A DNA stretch of 64,000 nt from Paenibacillus cellulosilyticus (GCF_003182255.1 NZ_QGTQ01000002.1:232670-296669), one strand, 5' to 3'; positions 8,805 to 18,272 are shown, counted from the first letter of the stretch. Numbers and translations are program-made. Notes: generated by a model from the sequence alone, not told the origin.

Positions 8805-10031
8805 CTAACGCCCCCCTTGTGCTGCTATTCCTGCAATGTTCTTCCTTTTTCCTGCAACCGACAGGCTCACCAATCGCTCCACTAGACAAGCTAGCATTAA
8901 GATTGTTGCGACCATCCCAACAACGCCGCCCCATCCGAAGTGGTTCCAGAATACGCCTCCCATGAACCCTGCCACGCTTGACCCTGCGTAGTAGAACAGC
9001 AGATAGAACGAAGAGGCTTGTGCGCGGCAGCCGGCCGCTAGCTGCCCAACCCATCCGCTAACGACCGCATGTGCGCCGAAGAAGCCAAACGTGAAGCAAG
9101 CAAGACCGGCGATCTTAGCGTACAACGGGGACAGGAAGGTCATCAGGCAGCCGGCGAAGGCAATGATGATTGCCATTCGTAATGTTCGAGATCGGCCAAT
9201 GCGGTCCGCAAGCTTACCCATCCATGCAGAGCTGAACGTACCCGTCAAATAAACGACAAACACGAGGCCAACGATCGTCTGGCTCAAATGATAAGGCTCA
9301 CCCGTCAGCAGATAGCCGGCATAGTTGTACATCGCAACGAAACCACCCATTAATAGAAAACCAAGCGCGTAAAGTTCAATGAGCGAACGGTTATGCAATG
9401 CTAGGAGCAGCTTGGTTCGAAGTTCAGCACGGGAGATGCGCTTAGGCTCGGAATGGCCGGGCTTCGGCAGGGCGCGCCAGAACCAGAGGGCGATTGCTAG
9501 ATTCAGCAGACCAACGACGAGTAATGCGATGCGCCAGGAGAAACCATCCGCCAATGCACTTATGGCAATCCGTCCTGCCATCCCCCCTACCGTTGTTCCG
9601 CTGACGTACAACCCCATCGCACGGGCATTTTCCTCCGGAAGGAATTCCTCGTTGACGTAAGCCATCGCGATGGAAGGAAATCCTGCGATCAGAATCCCTT
9701 GGATCAGCCGAAGAACCAACAATAATGCGAAGCTCGGCGAGCAGGCGATCAGAACCGATAATGCCGCGGACGCCACGAGCGATACGCTCATGACCCGTTT
9801 GCGTCCCCATCGATCGGAGATGCCGGCAACGAAAGGAAGCGCTGCGGCCAAGCCGATCGTCGCAACGGACAGCGATAAACTAGATAAAGCCGGGCTGACC
9901 TGGAAGCGATCAGACAGCTCCGGCATTAGGGGCTGGGTAGCATATAGCTCTGCGAAAGTGACGAAGGCGCCTCCGAACAATGCCAGCGAGGCGCGCGTGT
10001 ATTCGGGCTGGCCCGACTGAAGATACGACAT
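8805..10031 (-). CDS. MFS transporter, YnfM-like
   Basis: A 408-residue major facilitator with twelve predicted membrane segments, including the loop motif SDRWGRKRVM after helix 2 and its counterpart ADRIGRSRTLRM in the second half. It most likely exports a small compound by proton exchange. I chose the ATG at 10031 (MSYLQSGQPE) because GGGAG lies nine bases upstream; the ATG three codons earlier has none. It is divergent from a LysR-type gene, the same layout as ynfM/ynfL of E. coli, so the regulator probably controls it. The substrate is unknown. Confidence 0.88.
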   Translation of the reverse strand: MSYLQSGQPEYTRASLALFGGAFVTFAELYATQPLMPELSDRFQVSPALSSLSLSVATIGLAAALPFVAGISDRWGRKRVMSVSLVASAALSVLIACSPSFALLLVLRLIQGILIAGFPSIAMAYVNEEFLPEENARAMGLYVSGTTVGGMAGRIAISALADGFSWRIALLVVGLLNLAIALWFWRALPKPGHSEPKRISRAELRTKLLLALHNRSLIELYALGFLLMGGFVAMYNYAGYLLTGEPYHLSQTIVGLVFVVYLTGTFSSAWMGKLADRIGRSRTLRMAIIIAFAGCLMTFLSPLYAKIAGLACFTFGFFGAHAVVSGWVGQLAAGCRAQASSFYLLFYYAGSSVAGFMGGVFWNHFGWGGVVGMVATILMLACLVERLVSLSVAGKRKNIAGIAAQGGR

Positions 10032-10080
10032 ATTGAACATCTCCCGAGTGAAGATTTACAGCGTAATGTAATGTAACGTC

Positions 10081-10112
10081 TTGACAATCTAACTGTACGC
10101 CTCCCTTATAAT
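10081..10112 (+). promoter_or_regulatory. Possible promoter of the LysR gene in the divergent intergenic region
   Basis: TTGACA at 10081-10086 and TATAAT at 10107-10112 are near-perfect sigma-A boxes, but the spacer is 20 bases, longer than the usual 17. A shifted -10 (CTTATA, 10105-10110) gives 18. Just downstream, ATGATG and CATCAT flank an A/T-rich stretch (about 10111-10139), a possible LysR operator. Confidence 0.45.
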
Positions 10113-10182
10113 GATGTAAAATTTATAATATTCATCATTTCAATGCATTTTTGTAATGATAACCTCAGGGGGTATCCTCTAT

Positions 10183-11058
10183 ATGGAATGGCAGCAGATC
10201 CAATATTTCCAGACGCTTGCCCGTCTTGAACACGTCACAAGAGCAGCGGAACGCTTATCTCTCTCCCAGCCTGCACTGAGCCGCTCCATCGCTCGCTTGG
10301 AGGAAGAATTGGGCGTGCCTCTGTTCGATCGGCAGGGCAGAACGTTGAAGCTAAATCGGTACGGGCATCTATTCTTGAATCGAGCAGATCGAATCCTCTC
10401 CGAGCTCGACACCGCCAAGAAAGAACTGCAAGATATCGTTCACCCGGAGCATGGCGAAGTAGCTTTCGGCTTCCTACATACGTTAAGCGCCAGCGTTATT
10501 CCTGATTTCATCGGTGCCTTCCGCGACCGCTCCCCTGGTATCCGCTTCGATCTGAAGCAGAACCACAGTTACTCGCTGCTCAGCCATCTCTATGCGGGAG
10601 AGCTGGATCTCTGTGTAATTGCGGAACCGACCGACCCAAGGCTGCCCCTCGAATGGATTCCACTTTGGAGTGAAGAAATTTTCGCCGTACTGCCGACCTC
10701 GCATCCGTTAGCGGGCGCCGACAGTCTGTCGTTGAAGGAGCTGGAGAATGAGCCTTTTATTTTATTGAAAAAAGGGTATGCGATGCGCGACACCGTGGAC
10801 CGGCTGTTCCAACAGAGCGGCATCCACCCGCGAGTGACGTTCGAAGGCGAAGAAGCCTCCACCGCTGCCGGCTTCGTGGCAGCGGGACTTGGTGTCTCCC
10901 TGCTCCCCGCAACCGGACTTGATCCGCACAAAACAAGCCAGGTTCGTGTGAACGATCCGAACAGCAGAAGAATAATCGGGCTAGCGCTGCTAGCAGGCAG
11001 GTACTTGTCTCCCGCAGCCGCTGCGCTCAAGCAGTTCACGATTGATTATTGGAAGTGA
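10183..11058 (+). CDS. LysR-family transcriptional regulator
   Basis: A 291-residue LysR-type regulator. The N-terminal helix-turn-helix covers about residues 1-60 (VTRAAERLSLSQPALSRSI, the typical LysR recognition region), followed by a LysR substrate-binding domain from about residue 90. I chose the ATG at 10183 (MEWQQIQYF) because CAGGGGG lies ten bases upstream and LysR proteins normally begin just before this point; an earlier ATG at 10156 would add nine atypical residues. It is divergent from the MFS gene and probably regulates it in response to a small ligand, which is not known. Confidence 0.92.
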   Translation: MEWQQIQYFQTLARLEHVTRAAERLSLSQPALSRSIARLEEELGVPLFDRQGRTLKLNRYGHLFLNRADRILSELDTAKKELQDIVHPEHGEVAFGFLHTLSASVIPDFIGAFRDRSPGIRFDLKQNHSYSLLSHLYAGELDLCVIAEPTDPRLPLEWIPLWSEEIFAVLPTSHPLAGADSLSLKELENEPFILLKKGYAMRDTVDRLFQQSGIHPRVTFEGEEASTAAGFVAAGLGVSLLPATGLDPHKTSQVRVNDPNSRRIIGLALLAGRYLSPAAAALKQFTIDYWK

Positions 11059-11061
11059 ACG

Positions 11062-11099
11062 AAGAAGCTCACCCTTGCATTCGCAATGGTGAGCTTCTT
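11062..11099. terminator. Bidirectional terminator between lysR and the GH43-ricin gene
   Basis: A 12-bp arm pair (11062-11073 with 11088-11099) encloses a further TTGC/GCAA stem. It lies four bases after the rightward LysR stop and about 30 bases after the leftward GH43 stop, so it can serve both. Confidence 0.8.
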
Positions 11100-11130
11100 G
11101 AGCTTCTATTAAACATTCGCTACATAACCG

Positions 11131-12582
11131 TTAGTTCGCCTCAACGATCTGCCACTGCTGATTGGACCCGCCGTTGTCGGTCCACGCAATTGCATTCGCC
11201 CCATCATCAAGCGAACCCGATGATATGTCAATCAGCTTGCCCGAAGCTCTGTTCTTCAGCTTATAGAACCCGCCGCCTGCATCAACCAGCTGCCAATGCT
11301 GACTGGTCCAGCCGCCATCGCTCCATTGCTCGATGATGGTACCATCATCCGTACCACCGCTTGTTAGTCCGAGAATGAGGCCGCTGTTGCGATTCTGGAT
11401 TTTGTAATAACCGCTTCCGGCATCAATGAACTTCCACTGCTGGCTTGTAAGATCCCCGTCGCTCCATTGCTCGGCGTCCGCCCCTGACTCTGTCGAGCTT
11501 CCTCTTACATTCAACAGCTTGCCGCTCTTCCGGCTTACCAGCTCATAATACACATTCGTATTAATGGAGAATGGTACGCCGGTCACCGTACCTGCCGCCG
11601 CATCGATCGTCAGCTTCGGATACCAAGTCATCGACATCGTCGTTGACGTCGGGAAGCTTAACGGCAGCCATACATATCTAGACGTGTTGACTGGACCGCT
11701 CCATGCGCCTGCCCAGCGATCCCCCATATACAAGTACGAGGTCGTAGACGAGCCCTCCACCGGAATGACGTAAGTCGATTGCGACCCGTAAGTCGTGCTA
11801 TCCGCCAAATTCGATAGCCCGCTCCACGTTCCCGCAATGCTGGATGCCGTCGCGTATTTCGCTTGGTTCGGAGCCCATCCCGTTGCACCGGAGGTGATGA
11901 GGAAGTACGTTGAGCCACGCTTGAACATAGCTGGCGCTTCACGGTACGAGCCAACCCACAACGTCTGAACAAGCGAATCCACGCTTAGAAAGTCAGATGA
12001 CAATTTGTAAATGTTAATATCAGCGTTCACACGCGTAGCCGAGATTAGATACGCCGTTCCGTTATCGTTAAAGACCGTCATGTCACGCGAGTCATAGCCA
12101 AGCGGCTGGAAGCTGCCATGATACGTATATGGGCCTTCGATATTGGAGGAAGAGGCGACGGCGACACGAGCCTCTCCATAATCAACGCCGTTCTCTTTAT
12201 GCGCCCACAACACGTACTTCTGCGTTGCGGCATTATAGATGATTTTAGGCCGCTCGATATTGGCTGTCGCGAGCTCAGCTGCAGATGATTTGGACAAAAT
12301 ATTCGCACGGAACTCCCAGTTCACAAGATCGGTTGAGCGATACAACGATACGTAATTCGTCCCGTCTCGGTTCTCTCCGACCCAATAATAATAGCTGCCG
12401 ACCTTGATCATCCCGCCGCCATGCGCCTGAACAATCCCTCCCGACGTATCCTTGAATTGAATCGCGTTCTGCAGGCTTAACGCCGCCGCTTGCGCTGTCC
12501 CTCCCGGCGGTATCAGCCCAAGCGTAACCGTCAGACACATGATTAGTACGAGTGATACGTACAATCTTGCTCTAATCATCAT
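11131..12582 (-). CDS. Secreted GH43 enzyme (subfamily 24 type) with ricin-type lectin domain
   Basis: A 483-residue exported enzyme with a signal peptide (about 1-33), a GH43 domain (38-335) and a C-terminal ricin-type beta-trefoil lectin domain (345-482) with three repeats carrying QQWK, QHWQ and QQWQ (CBM13 Q-W motif). Catalytic-domain landmarks IERPK (Glu110), YREAP (Glu215) and GSQSTY (Gln268) match the exo-beta-1,3-galactanase pattern and correspond to those of the 1198-residue enzyme upstream, so the two are paralogues with different binding modules. AGGAGG lies just upstream of the tandem ATGs. Together they suggest attack on type II arabinogalactan; the substrate is inferred from family resemblance. 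Confidence 0.87.
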   Translation of the reverse strand: MMIRARLYVSLVLIMCLTVTLGLIPPGGTAQAAALSLQNAIQFKDTSGGIVQAHGGGMIKVGSYYYWVGENRDGTNYVSLYRSTDLVNWEFRANILSKSSAAELATANIERPKIIYNAATQKYVLWAHKENGVDYGEARVAVASSSNIEGPYTYHGSFQPLGYDSRDMTVFNDNGTAYLISATRVNADINIYKLSSDFLSVDSLVQTLWVGSYREAPAMFKRGSTYFLITSGATGWAPNQAKYATASSIAGTWSGLSNLADSTTYGSQSTYVIPVEGSSTTSYLYMGDRWAGAWSGPVNTSRYVWLPLSFPTSTTMSMTWYPKLTIDAAAGTVTGVPFSINTNVYYELVSRKSGKLLNVRGSSTESGADAEQWSDGDLTSQQWKFIDAGSGYYKIQNRNSGLILGLTSGGTDDGTIIEQWSDGGWTSQHWQLVDAGGGFYKLKNRASGKLIDISSGSLDDGANAIAWTDNGGSNQQWQIVEAN

Positions 12583-12811
12583 TCTTCTTCCTCCTCACGA
12601 TTGATTCACTCATCTAACACGAACGCTGTTACGTTTGCTTCTGCAGCCCTCCTCTCATCTGACTTTCAGCTCTACTTTTACGCAAGCCATAACGCTTAGA
12701 TAAGTGAACAATCACTGCTTTTATGAAGAATCCCGTCATTCCAGGAATGAACAAATTGCAACTCCGAGAGGCAAGCCTCCTCTCTGTCACTTCACATCAC
12801 GTTGGATGAAC

Positions 12812-12850
12812 AAAAAAAAGCACGCTGGGCGCTAAACCCGAGGCGTGCTT
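12812..12850 (-). terminator. Terminator of the SulP gene
   Basis: AAGCACGC (12818-12825) pairs with GCGTGCTT (12843-12850). On the minus strand the stem is followed by a run of eight T. It lies directly after the SulP stop. Confidence 0.88.
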
Positions 12851-12857
12851 GTTCTAT

Positions 12858-14309
12858 TTAATGATTCATTGGCACTGCAAGGCCAACCTGCTCGATTAAC
12901 TTCTTACTTTCTTCATTCAAGCCGATGACCTCGACTTTCTTATTCAACTGCTCATATTTCGCAATGGTCTTCGCGATAGCCGTAACAGCCGAATGGTCCC
13001 ATACATGCGAAGAGCTGAAATCAATGACGACGGATTCCGGATCGTTGCGGAAATCGAACAAATCTACAAACTGCGTCATCGTTCCGAAGAAGAGCTGACC
13101 GGTAATGCGATAAGTTTTCTTCCCGTTGTTCATCGATGCGTGCGCCTTTATGTGTGCCAGACGCCACCCGAAGTTAAGCGCGCTCAGGATAACACCTGTA
13201 ATCACACCGATCGCCAGGTCAGAGGTCGTAACAACAACCGCTACCGTAACAACCATAATAACAGCGTCGCTGCGCGGGATCTTCGTTAGTGTTCTTATAG
13301 AGTTCCAATCGAACGTACCGATCGAAACCATGAACATAACGCCAACGAGTGCCCCCATCGGAATTTGCTTCACTACATTGCCTAATACTAGGATCAAGAA
13401 CAGCAGGAAGACGCCGGATACGAGCGTAGACAGACGTGAACGACCACCTGACTTCACGTTAATGACGGTTTGTCCGATCATCGCGCAGCCTGCCATCCCT
13501 CCGAACAAGCCGGAGACGACGTTCGCGATGCCTTGTCCTTTGACCTCTCTATTCTTATCACTCTTCGTTTCCGTCATTTCATCCACGATCGTTGCCGTCA
13601 TGAGCGACTCTGTAATCCCTACGACCGCAAGGGCAAGCGAGATCGGCAGAATCGTCCACAGCATATCCAAGGAGAAAACAACGTCAGGAAGATGGAAGAA
13701 CGGCAGCTTCTGCGTAATTGCTCCCATATCGCCAACCGTGCGCAAATCAAGGTGCAGCGAAATCGATACGATGGTCATAACGATAATCGCTACGAGTGCA
13801 GAAGGGACAGCTTTCGTTACTAGCGGCAGCAAATAAATAATCGCCAGCGTCGCCGCAACCATCACATACATGACCCAGTTCGCATCCTCGAAGCTCGGAA
13901 ATTGCGCCATGAAGATAATAATGGCCAATGCATTCACGAAGCCTGTGATGACCGAATGCGGAATGAACGTGATGAACTTGCCGAACTTCACCACTCCGAG
14001 CAAATACTGAATGATACCCGTCAAAATCGTCGCTGCGAATAGATACTCGATTCCGTGCTTAGCCACTAGCGGTCCCATTAAGGAAGCCATAGCGCCAGTC
14101 GCCGCCGAAATCATCCCCATCCGACCTCCGACGATTGAAATCGTAACGGCAATACAGAATGAAGCATACAGACCGATCATCGGGTCTACGCCAGCAAGAA
14201 TGGAGAACGCAATCGCCTCCGGGATCAGTGCAAGCGCAACGGTTATCCCAGACAGCAAGTCCCTTCTTACGTTGAAAAGCCAAGCATTTTTCAGTTTTTG
14301 GTACAGCAA
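12858..14309 (-). CDS. SulP-family anion transporter with STAS domain
   Basis: A 483-residue SulP (SLC26) transporter. The N-terminal signature DLLSGITVALALIPEAIAF is followed by about eleven to twelve membrane segments, and the last ~80 residues form a STAS domain (VVIDFSSSHVWDHSAVTAI). It resembles the short bacillar YvdB type, some members of which sit beside carbonic anhydrase and are thought to move bicarbonate; here the anion (sulfate or bicarbonate) is not resolved. I chose a TTG start at 14309 because GGGAG lies five bases upstream and SulP homology begins at LYQKLKNAWLFNVRRD. The ATG at 14375 would add 22 residues unlike the family. It stands alone between two terminators or promoters. 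Confidence 0.88.
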   Translation of the reverse strand: MLYQKLKNAWLFNVRRDLLSGITVALALIPEAIAFSILAGVDPMIGLYASFCIAVTISIVGGRMGMISAATGAMASLMGPLVAKHGIEYLFAATILTGIIQYLLGVVKFGKFITFIPHSVITGFVNALAIIIFMAQFPSFEDANWVMYVMVAATLAIIYLLPLVTKAVPSALVAIIVMTIVSISLHLDLRTVGDMGAITQKLPFFHLPDVVFSLDMLWTILPISLALAVVGITESLMTATIVDEMTETKSDKNREVKGQGIANVVSGLFGGMAGCAMIGQTVINVKSGGRSRLSTLVSGVFLLFLILVLGNVVKQIPMGALVGVMFMVSIGTFDWNSIRTLTKIPRSDAVIMVVTVAVVVTTSDLAIGVITGVILSALNFGWRLAHIKAHASMNNGKKTYRITGQLFFGTMTQFVDLFDFRNDPESVVIDFSSSHVWDHSAVTAIAKTIAKYEQLNKKVEVIGLNEESKKLIEQVGLAVPMNH

Positions 14310-14734
14310 AAAAACTCCCACTCCTTCAATCTTTATTTGTCCGCTCAGATAGGATGCAACAAAGTAAGTACGCATGACTTTCCACTCTCAGAAAAGTCGG
14401 GTCCGATAGTCAACGTTCTCCATTATACATACGATGCGTGTTTTTCTCTATATCAAATATTGGAAGGCCGGAATACGCATTATCCAAACAAGTAAAAGAA
14501 GTGAATCAATAAGTAAAGGAATTGCAAGAGCGGCTCCGCTCGCCTCCTGCTCCTTATCTGGAAGTAAAGAAAGCAAACATGACGGTAAAGAACGTTGATT
14601 TTAAACGACCAGACACCTGCACTACAATGACCCTACCGGCGATTAATCACTCAAGAAAATAGGCGAGGCAAGTTTAGACAAGCCACACAATAAGAATGGT
14701 TGATATCGCCAATTACAAGTAAATGGGGGTTCAT
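14310..14734. other. Divergent intergenic region between SulP and the importer operon
   Basis: This 425-base stretch holds no convincing gene. On the minus strand a TATAAT (14422-14427) about 110 bases upstream of the SulP start could be its -10 box; no good -35 is in place. On the plus strand TACAAT (14623-14628) is a candidate -10 for the importer, with only a weak -35 (TTTAAA, 14600-14605). A short palindrome, GAGCGG-CT-CCGCTC (14528-14541), lies between. I saw no CcpA-type cre site matching the consensus. Confidence 0.4.
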
Positions 14735-16384
14735 ATGGTCAAGATCAAGAAACTTACAAGTTTAGTTTTAATGGCAAGTCTGGTTATCTCGTTAGCTGCC
14801 TGCGGCAGTGATTCATCAAACAAGGATACATCCCAGTCGGAGGATCCAAATACAACATCCGAGATCGCCGATGATAACGTAGACCCTGCTTTCGGCGCCT
14901 ACAAAGATACGGTTACCATTCATACCGTAACGAGCGAATCAGCTTCCGCAAGTTATCCGGAAGGCGACAATGTTACGAAGAATGAATGGATCAGAGATTA
15001 TAAAGAAAAATTCAATATCAACGTCGTTACGGATTGGGTCAGTGACGAATATGATACGAAGCTCAATCTCGCGATTTCGTCCAATCAGCTTCCAGACGTC
15101 TTCCACGTCAACGCAGCTCAGCTGCAACAACTTATCGATGCCGACATGATCTATGATCTTACGGATGTATTCGACCAATACGCATCAGACCGCTTGAAGG
15201 GCTATATGCAAGCTGATGAAGACAGCTACAAATCAGGTATGCGCGATGGTCGACTGTACGGCATCCCACAAATGCACTGGGGTCTGATCGATCAACCCGA
15301 CTATATCTGGATTCGAAACGATTGGAAGGAAGAGCTTGAACTTTCCGATCCGAAGACGATTGACGACGTCAAGAACATCGCGTTGAAGTTCATGGAGAAA
15401 CATGGCGGTTACGGTATCGCTGTCGACCAGTCGCTCGAATATTTGAACCTGCTTGCCATCGCATGGAATGCTCATCCAGGTGTATGGATGAAAGGATCTG
15501 ACGGCAAAATTGTGTACGGCTCGGTTCAACCTGAAATGAAGACCGCGCTTGCAGCTTACGCCGACTGGTATAAGCAAGGCATCATCGACCCTGATTTTGC
15601 GGTTAAAGACTTCGCTAAGATGAATGCAAACGTCGTGGCCGGCAAGGTCGGCATGCAGCCATTTTACCAATGGTGGGGCTACAATCCAGGTGTTGATACC
15701 GTTACGAATCAGGGCAAAGACGCTGTTTTCTATCCGTATTTGATTCCAACCGCTGACGGTACGCCTGCAACTCAATCGATCTTCTTCGCCAATGGCAGCT
15801 ACACTGTCGTAAGCAAGAAATCCAAGAACCCTGAAGCGGTGCTTAAATTGCTCAACTACTATGCTTACATCGTTGACGAAGGGTACGGCAAGGAAAGTAA
15901 AGAGAAGCTGTCCGCTTTACTCGATAAAGACATGGCTCACGTCGTCGGGGCATTCCGCGTGCTCAATCCGAACTCCGATTATGAGCAATTTGAACATGTG
16001 ACCGAAGCGCTGAAGTCCAATGACACGTCCGGTCTTACGACCAGCGGCATGTGGCAGAAGTACAACAACAGTGTAGATTTCATGAAGAACGCTACACCAT
16101 CGTCGACGGGCGACTATCTGCAACAAGGTTCTCCAAAACCCGCTTACGGACTAGCCAAGCAGGTTCTGGACAATAACCAATACATTAAAACCGCACTATG
16201 GGGAGCGACACCGGAAGCGCTTATTAACTATGGTTCTACCTTGAACGATCTTCTGAAAGAAGGTTTCACCAAGATTATTATGGGCAAAGAAAGCGTCGAC
16301 TACTTCGATAAGCTGGTCAAAGCATGGCAAGCTGCAGGCGGAGATGAAGCGACCCAAGCCGTTAACGAGGCATACGGAGGATAA
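14735..16384 (+). CDS. LplA-type extracellular solute-binding lipoprotein
   Basis: A 549-residue family 1 solute-binding protein of an ABC sugar importer. The lipoprotein signal ends at lipobox SLAAC, followed by a Ser/Asp-rich linker. The large size (about 550 residues) and internal features such as EYDTKLNLAISSNQLPDVF and WIRNDWKEEL are typical of Paenibacillus and Bacillus LplA-like proteins. I chose the ATG at 14735 (MVKIKKLTS) because GGGGGT lies six bases upstream. Two permease genes follow in the same direction; no ATPase gene is present, so a shared ATPase such as MsmX is likely. The neighbouring kinase/regulator pair (19.6-23.1 kb) probably controls it. The sugar is unknown; nearby GH43 galactanase-like enzymes hint at galacto-oligosaccharides. 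Confidence 0.9.
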   Translation: MVKIKKLTSLVLMASLVISLAACGSDSSNKDTSQSEDPNTTSEIADDNVDPAFGAYKDTVTIHTVTSESASASYPEGDNVTKNEWIRDYKEKFNINVVTDWVSDEYDTKLNLAISSNQLPDVFHVNAAQLQQLIDADMIYDLTDVFDQYASDRLKGYMQADEDSYKSGMRDGRLYGIPQMHWGLIDQPDYIWIRNDWKEELELSDPKTIDDVKNIALKFMEKHGGYGIAVDQSLEYLNLLAIAWNAHPGVWMKGSDGKIVYGSVQPEMKTALAAYADWYKQGIIDPDFAVKDFAKMNANVVAGKVGMQPFYQWWGYNPGVDTVTNQGKDAVFYPYLIPTADGTPATQSIFFANGSYTVVSKKSKNPEAVLKLLNYYAYIVDEGYGKESKEKLSALLDKDMAHVVGAFRVLNPNSDYEQFEHVTEALKSNDTSGLTTSGMWQKYNNSVDFMKNATPSSTGDYLQQGSPKPAYGLAKQVLDNNQYIKTALWGATPEALINYGSTLNDLLKEGFTKIIMGKESVDYFDKLVKAWQAAGGDEATQAVNEAYGG

Positions 16385-16398
16385 TCAGCTTGCATGAA

Positions 16399-16431
16399 AG
16401 GGGGGCGAGGGCAACCTCGCTCTCCTCTTTT
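16399..16431 (+). terminator. Intercistronic stem-loop after the binding-protein gene
   Basis: A 12-bp stem (16399-16410 with 16415-16426, two G-U pairs, GCAA loop) is followed by TTTT. It lies between the binding-protein and first permease genes. As a partial terminator or RNA stabiliser it would raise binding protein above permease, as is known for other ABC operons. Confidence 0.7.
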
Positions 16432-16475
16432 GCATCCTCTAGACGCTTGTCCTATAGAAATGGAGGGTTTACGAC

Positions 16476-17366
16476 ATGTTACATAAACTAAGACAGCAGA
16501 AGGCCTATCATCTAATGTTGATTCCAAGCGTGCTTCTCGTATTTATTTTCAGCTACATCCCCTTTTATGGACTGGTCATCGCCTTCCAGAAATATAACCC
16601 CGGTCTCGGCTTCCACTCCCCGTGGGTCGGGTGGGACAATTTCCAACATGTATTTAACCAGCCCAACTTCGTGCGGACAATCTGGAACACTTTATATATG
16701 TCTTTCTTCAAAATCATTGGGGGCATTATCGTCCCCGTTACTTTCGCAATTCTGCTGAACGAAGTCGCTCACAGCGCTGTGAAACGTACCTTCCAGACGT
16801 TAGTTTATATCCCGAACTTCCTCTCCTGGGTTATCATGGCGGGTATTCTACTCGATATTCTAGGTTCAGACGGGATCATCAACAGCTTTCTTAGCGTTTT
16901 TGGTATAAAGCCCGTATCGTTTCTTGGCAGTCCTTCCATATTCCCTTGGACGATGATTGTCAGCGACATCTGGAAGGGCTTCGGCTTCGGGACCGTCGTC
17001 TATCTGGCTGCTTTAACGAGTATAGATCCGGGTCTGTACGAAGCGGCTCTGATCGATGGTGCAAAGCGTTGGAAGCAGACCCTTCATATTACCCTGCCGC
17101 TGCTTATGCCGACGATCGTCCTGATGTCCGTCTTATCGCTGGGCAACGTTCTGAATGCGGGATTTGATCAAATCTATAATCTTTACTCGCCGATTGTCTA
17201 TCAATCTGGCGACATTATCGATACCTATGTCTACCGCCTCGGTATTCAACAAGCGCAATATTCGGTTGGCGCGGCAGTCGGCTTATTCAAATCTGTCGTA
17301 TCTTGTATCATGATTGTCCTATCCTATGTACTTGCCAACAAAGTTGCCGGATATCGCATATTCTAA
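16476..17366 (+). CDS. LplB-type ABC sugar permease
   Basis: A 296-residue inner-membrane permease with six predicted segments. The cytoplasmic EAA loop reads YEAALIDGAKRWKQTLHITLP, matching the coupling motif EAAxxDGAxxxxxFxxixlP. The N-terminus (AYHLMLIPSVLLVFIFSYIPFYG) is typical of the LplB/MalF class in Bacillus and Paenibacillus; I quote it only to place the first membrane helix. It is preceded by AATGGAGGG, and the second permease starts 15 bases after its stop. It pairs with that permease to form the import channel for the sugar bound by the upstream lipoprotein. Confidence 0.92.
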   Translation: MLHKLRQQKAYHLMLIPSVLLVFIFSYIPFYGLVIAFQKYNPGLGFHSPWVGWDNFQHVFNQPNFVRTIWNTLYMSFFKIIGGIIVPVTFAILLNEVAHSAVKRTFQTLVYIPNFLSWVIMAGILLDILGSDGIINSFLSVFGIKPVSFLGSPSIFPWTMIVSDIWKGFGFGTVVYLAALTSIDPGLYEAALIDGAKRWKQTLHITLPLLMPTIVLMSVLSLGNVLNAGFDQIYNLYSPIVYQSGDIIDTYVYRLGIQQAQYSVGAAVGLFKSVVSCIMIVLSYVLANKVAGYRIF

Positions 17367-17381
17367 AGGAGGTGCTCGAAT

Positions 17382-18272
17382 ATGGTTCAAGATCGAAGTT
17401 TAAGCAGAAGAGCATTTCTAGTCTTCAACTATATCTTTCTGCTTCTAACCTCTGTCCTATGCATTTTGCCTTTTGTTAATCTCTTGGCCGTTTCCTTCAG
17501 TGGCAGCGCTGCCGTATCAGCCGGAGAAGTTGCATTCTGGCCAGTCGATTTTACGACGAAAGCCTACGAATTCGCCTTGTCGGGGGATCGATTTATTACG
17601 GCTCTCTGGGTCTCGGTGGAGCGAGTCATTCTGGGAACCGCTGTGAATTTGATCTTATTGGTACTAACCGCTTACCCCTTGTCCAAAACGAAAAGCAAGG
17701 TGATGGGAAGAAATCTGTATATGGCCTTCTTTATGATCACTATGCTGTTTAACGGCGGATTGATCCCGACATACCTAGTAGTGGTGAAGACGGGTCTCAT
17801 CAACTCCATATGGGCGCTTATCCTTCCTGGGGCGTTGCCCGTATTCAGCATGATCATTCTAATGAACTTCATTCGAGGGCTTCCGGAAGAAATCGAAGAA
17901 TCGGCGGTCATCGATGGCGCTGGCCCACTGCAGGTTCTAGTCCGAATCTTGTTGCCGCTTCTCAAGCCGGCACTTGCTACTGTCGGTCTATTCAGTATAG
18001 TAGGTCACTGGAATTCATGGTTTGATGGCATCATCTACATGAACGACATGTCCAAGTATCCGATACAGAGCTATCTGCAGACGCTGTTGCTCAACTTTGA
18101 CGAGATCATGATGAAGTCAGGAACCGATTATACAGAGTTGTTATCCAAGATGAATGCGAGAACTGGACGAGCTGCCGAGTTGTTCCTTGGAGCGCTACCG
18201 ATTCTAGCCGTTTATCCATTCCTCCAAAAATATTTCACAACCGGTCTTGTCCTCGGAAGCGTGAAGGGGTGA
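17382..18272 (+). CDS. LplC/YtcP-type ABC sugar permease
   Basis: A 296-residue permease of the MalG class with six membrane segments. Its EAA loop is IEESAVIDGAGPLQVLVRILLP, and the C-terminus FLQKYFTTGLVLGSVKG is characteristic of the family (a glycine-rich tail that contacts the ATPase). It begins 15 bases after the first permease with AAAGGAGG upstream, so the three genes form one operon ending at the bidirectional terminator at 18321-18360. Confidence 0.92.
   Translation: MVQDRSLSRRAFLVFNYIFLLLTSVLCILPFVNLLAVSFSGSAAVSAGEVAFWPVDFTTKAYEFALSGDRFITALWVSVERVILGTAVNLILLVLTAYPLSKTKSKVMGRNLYMAFFMITMLFNGGLIPTYLVVVKTGLINSIWALILPGALPVFSMIILMNFIRGLPEEIEESAVIDGAGPLQVLVRILLPLLKPALATVGLFSIVGHWNSWFDGIIYMNDMSKYPIQSYLQTLLLNFDEIMMKSGTDYTELLSKMNARTGRAAELFLGALPILAVYPFLQKYFTTGLVLGSVKG

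Noticed and set aside
13126..13836. Plus-strand open frame of 236 codons inside SulP
   Set aside because: SulP membrane and STAS motifs are continuous on the other strand; the Thr/Ile-rich product is a shadow.
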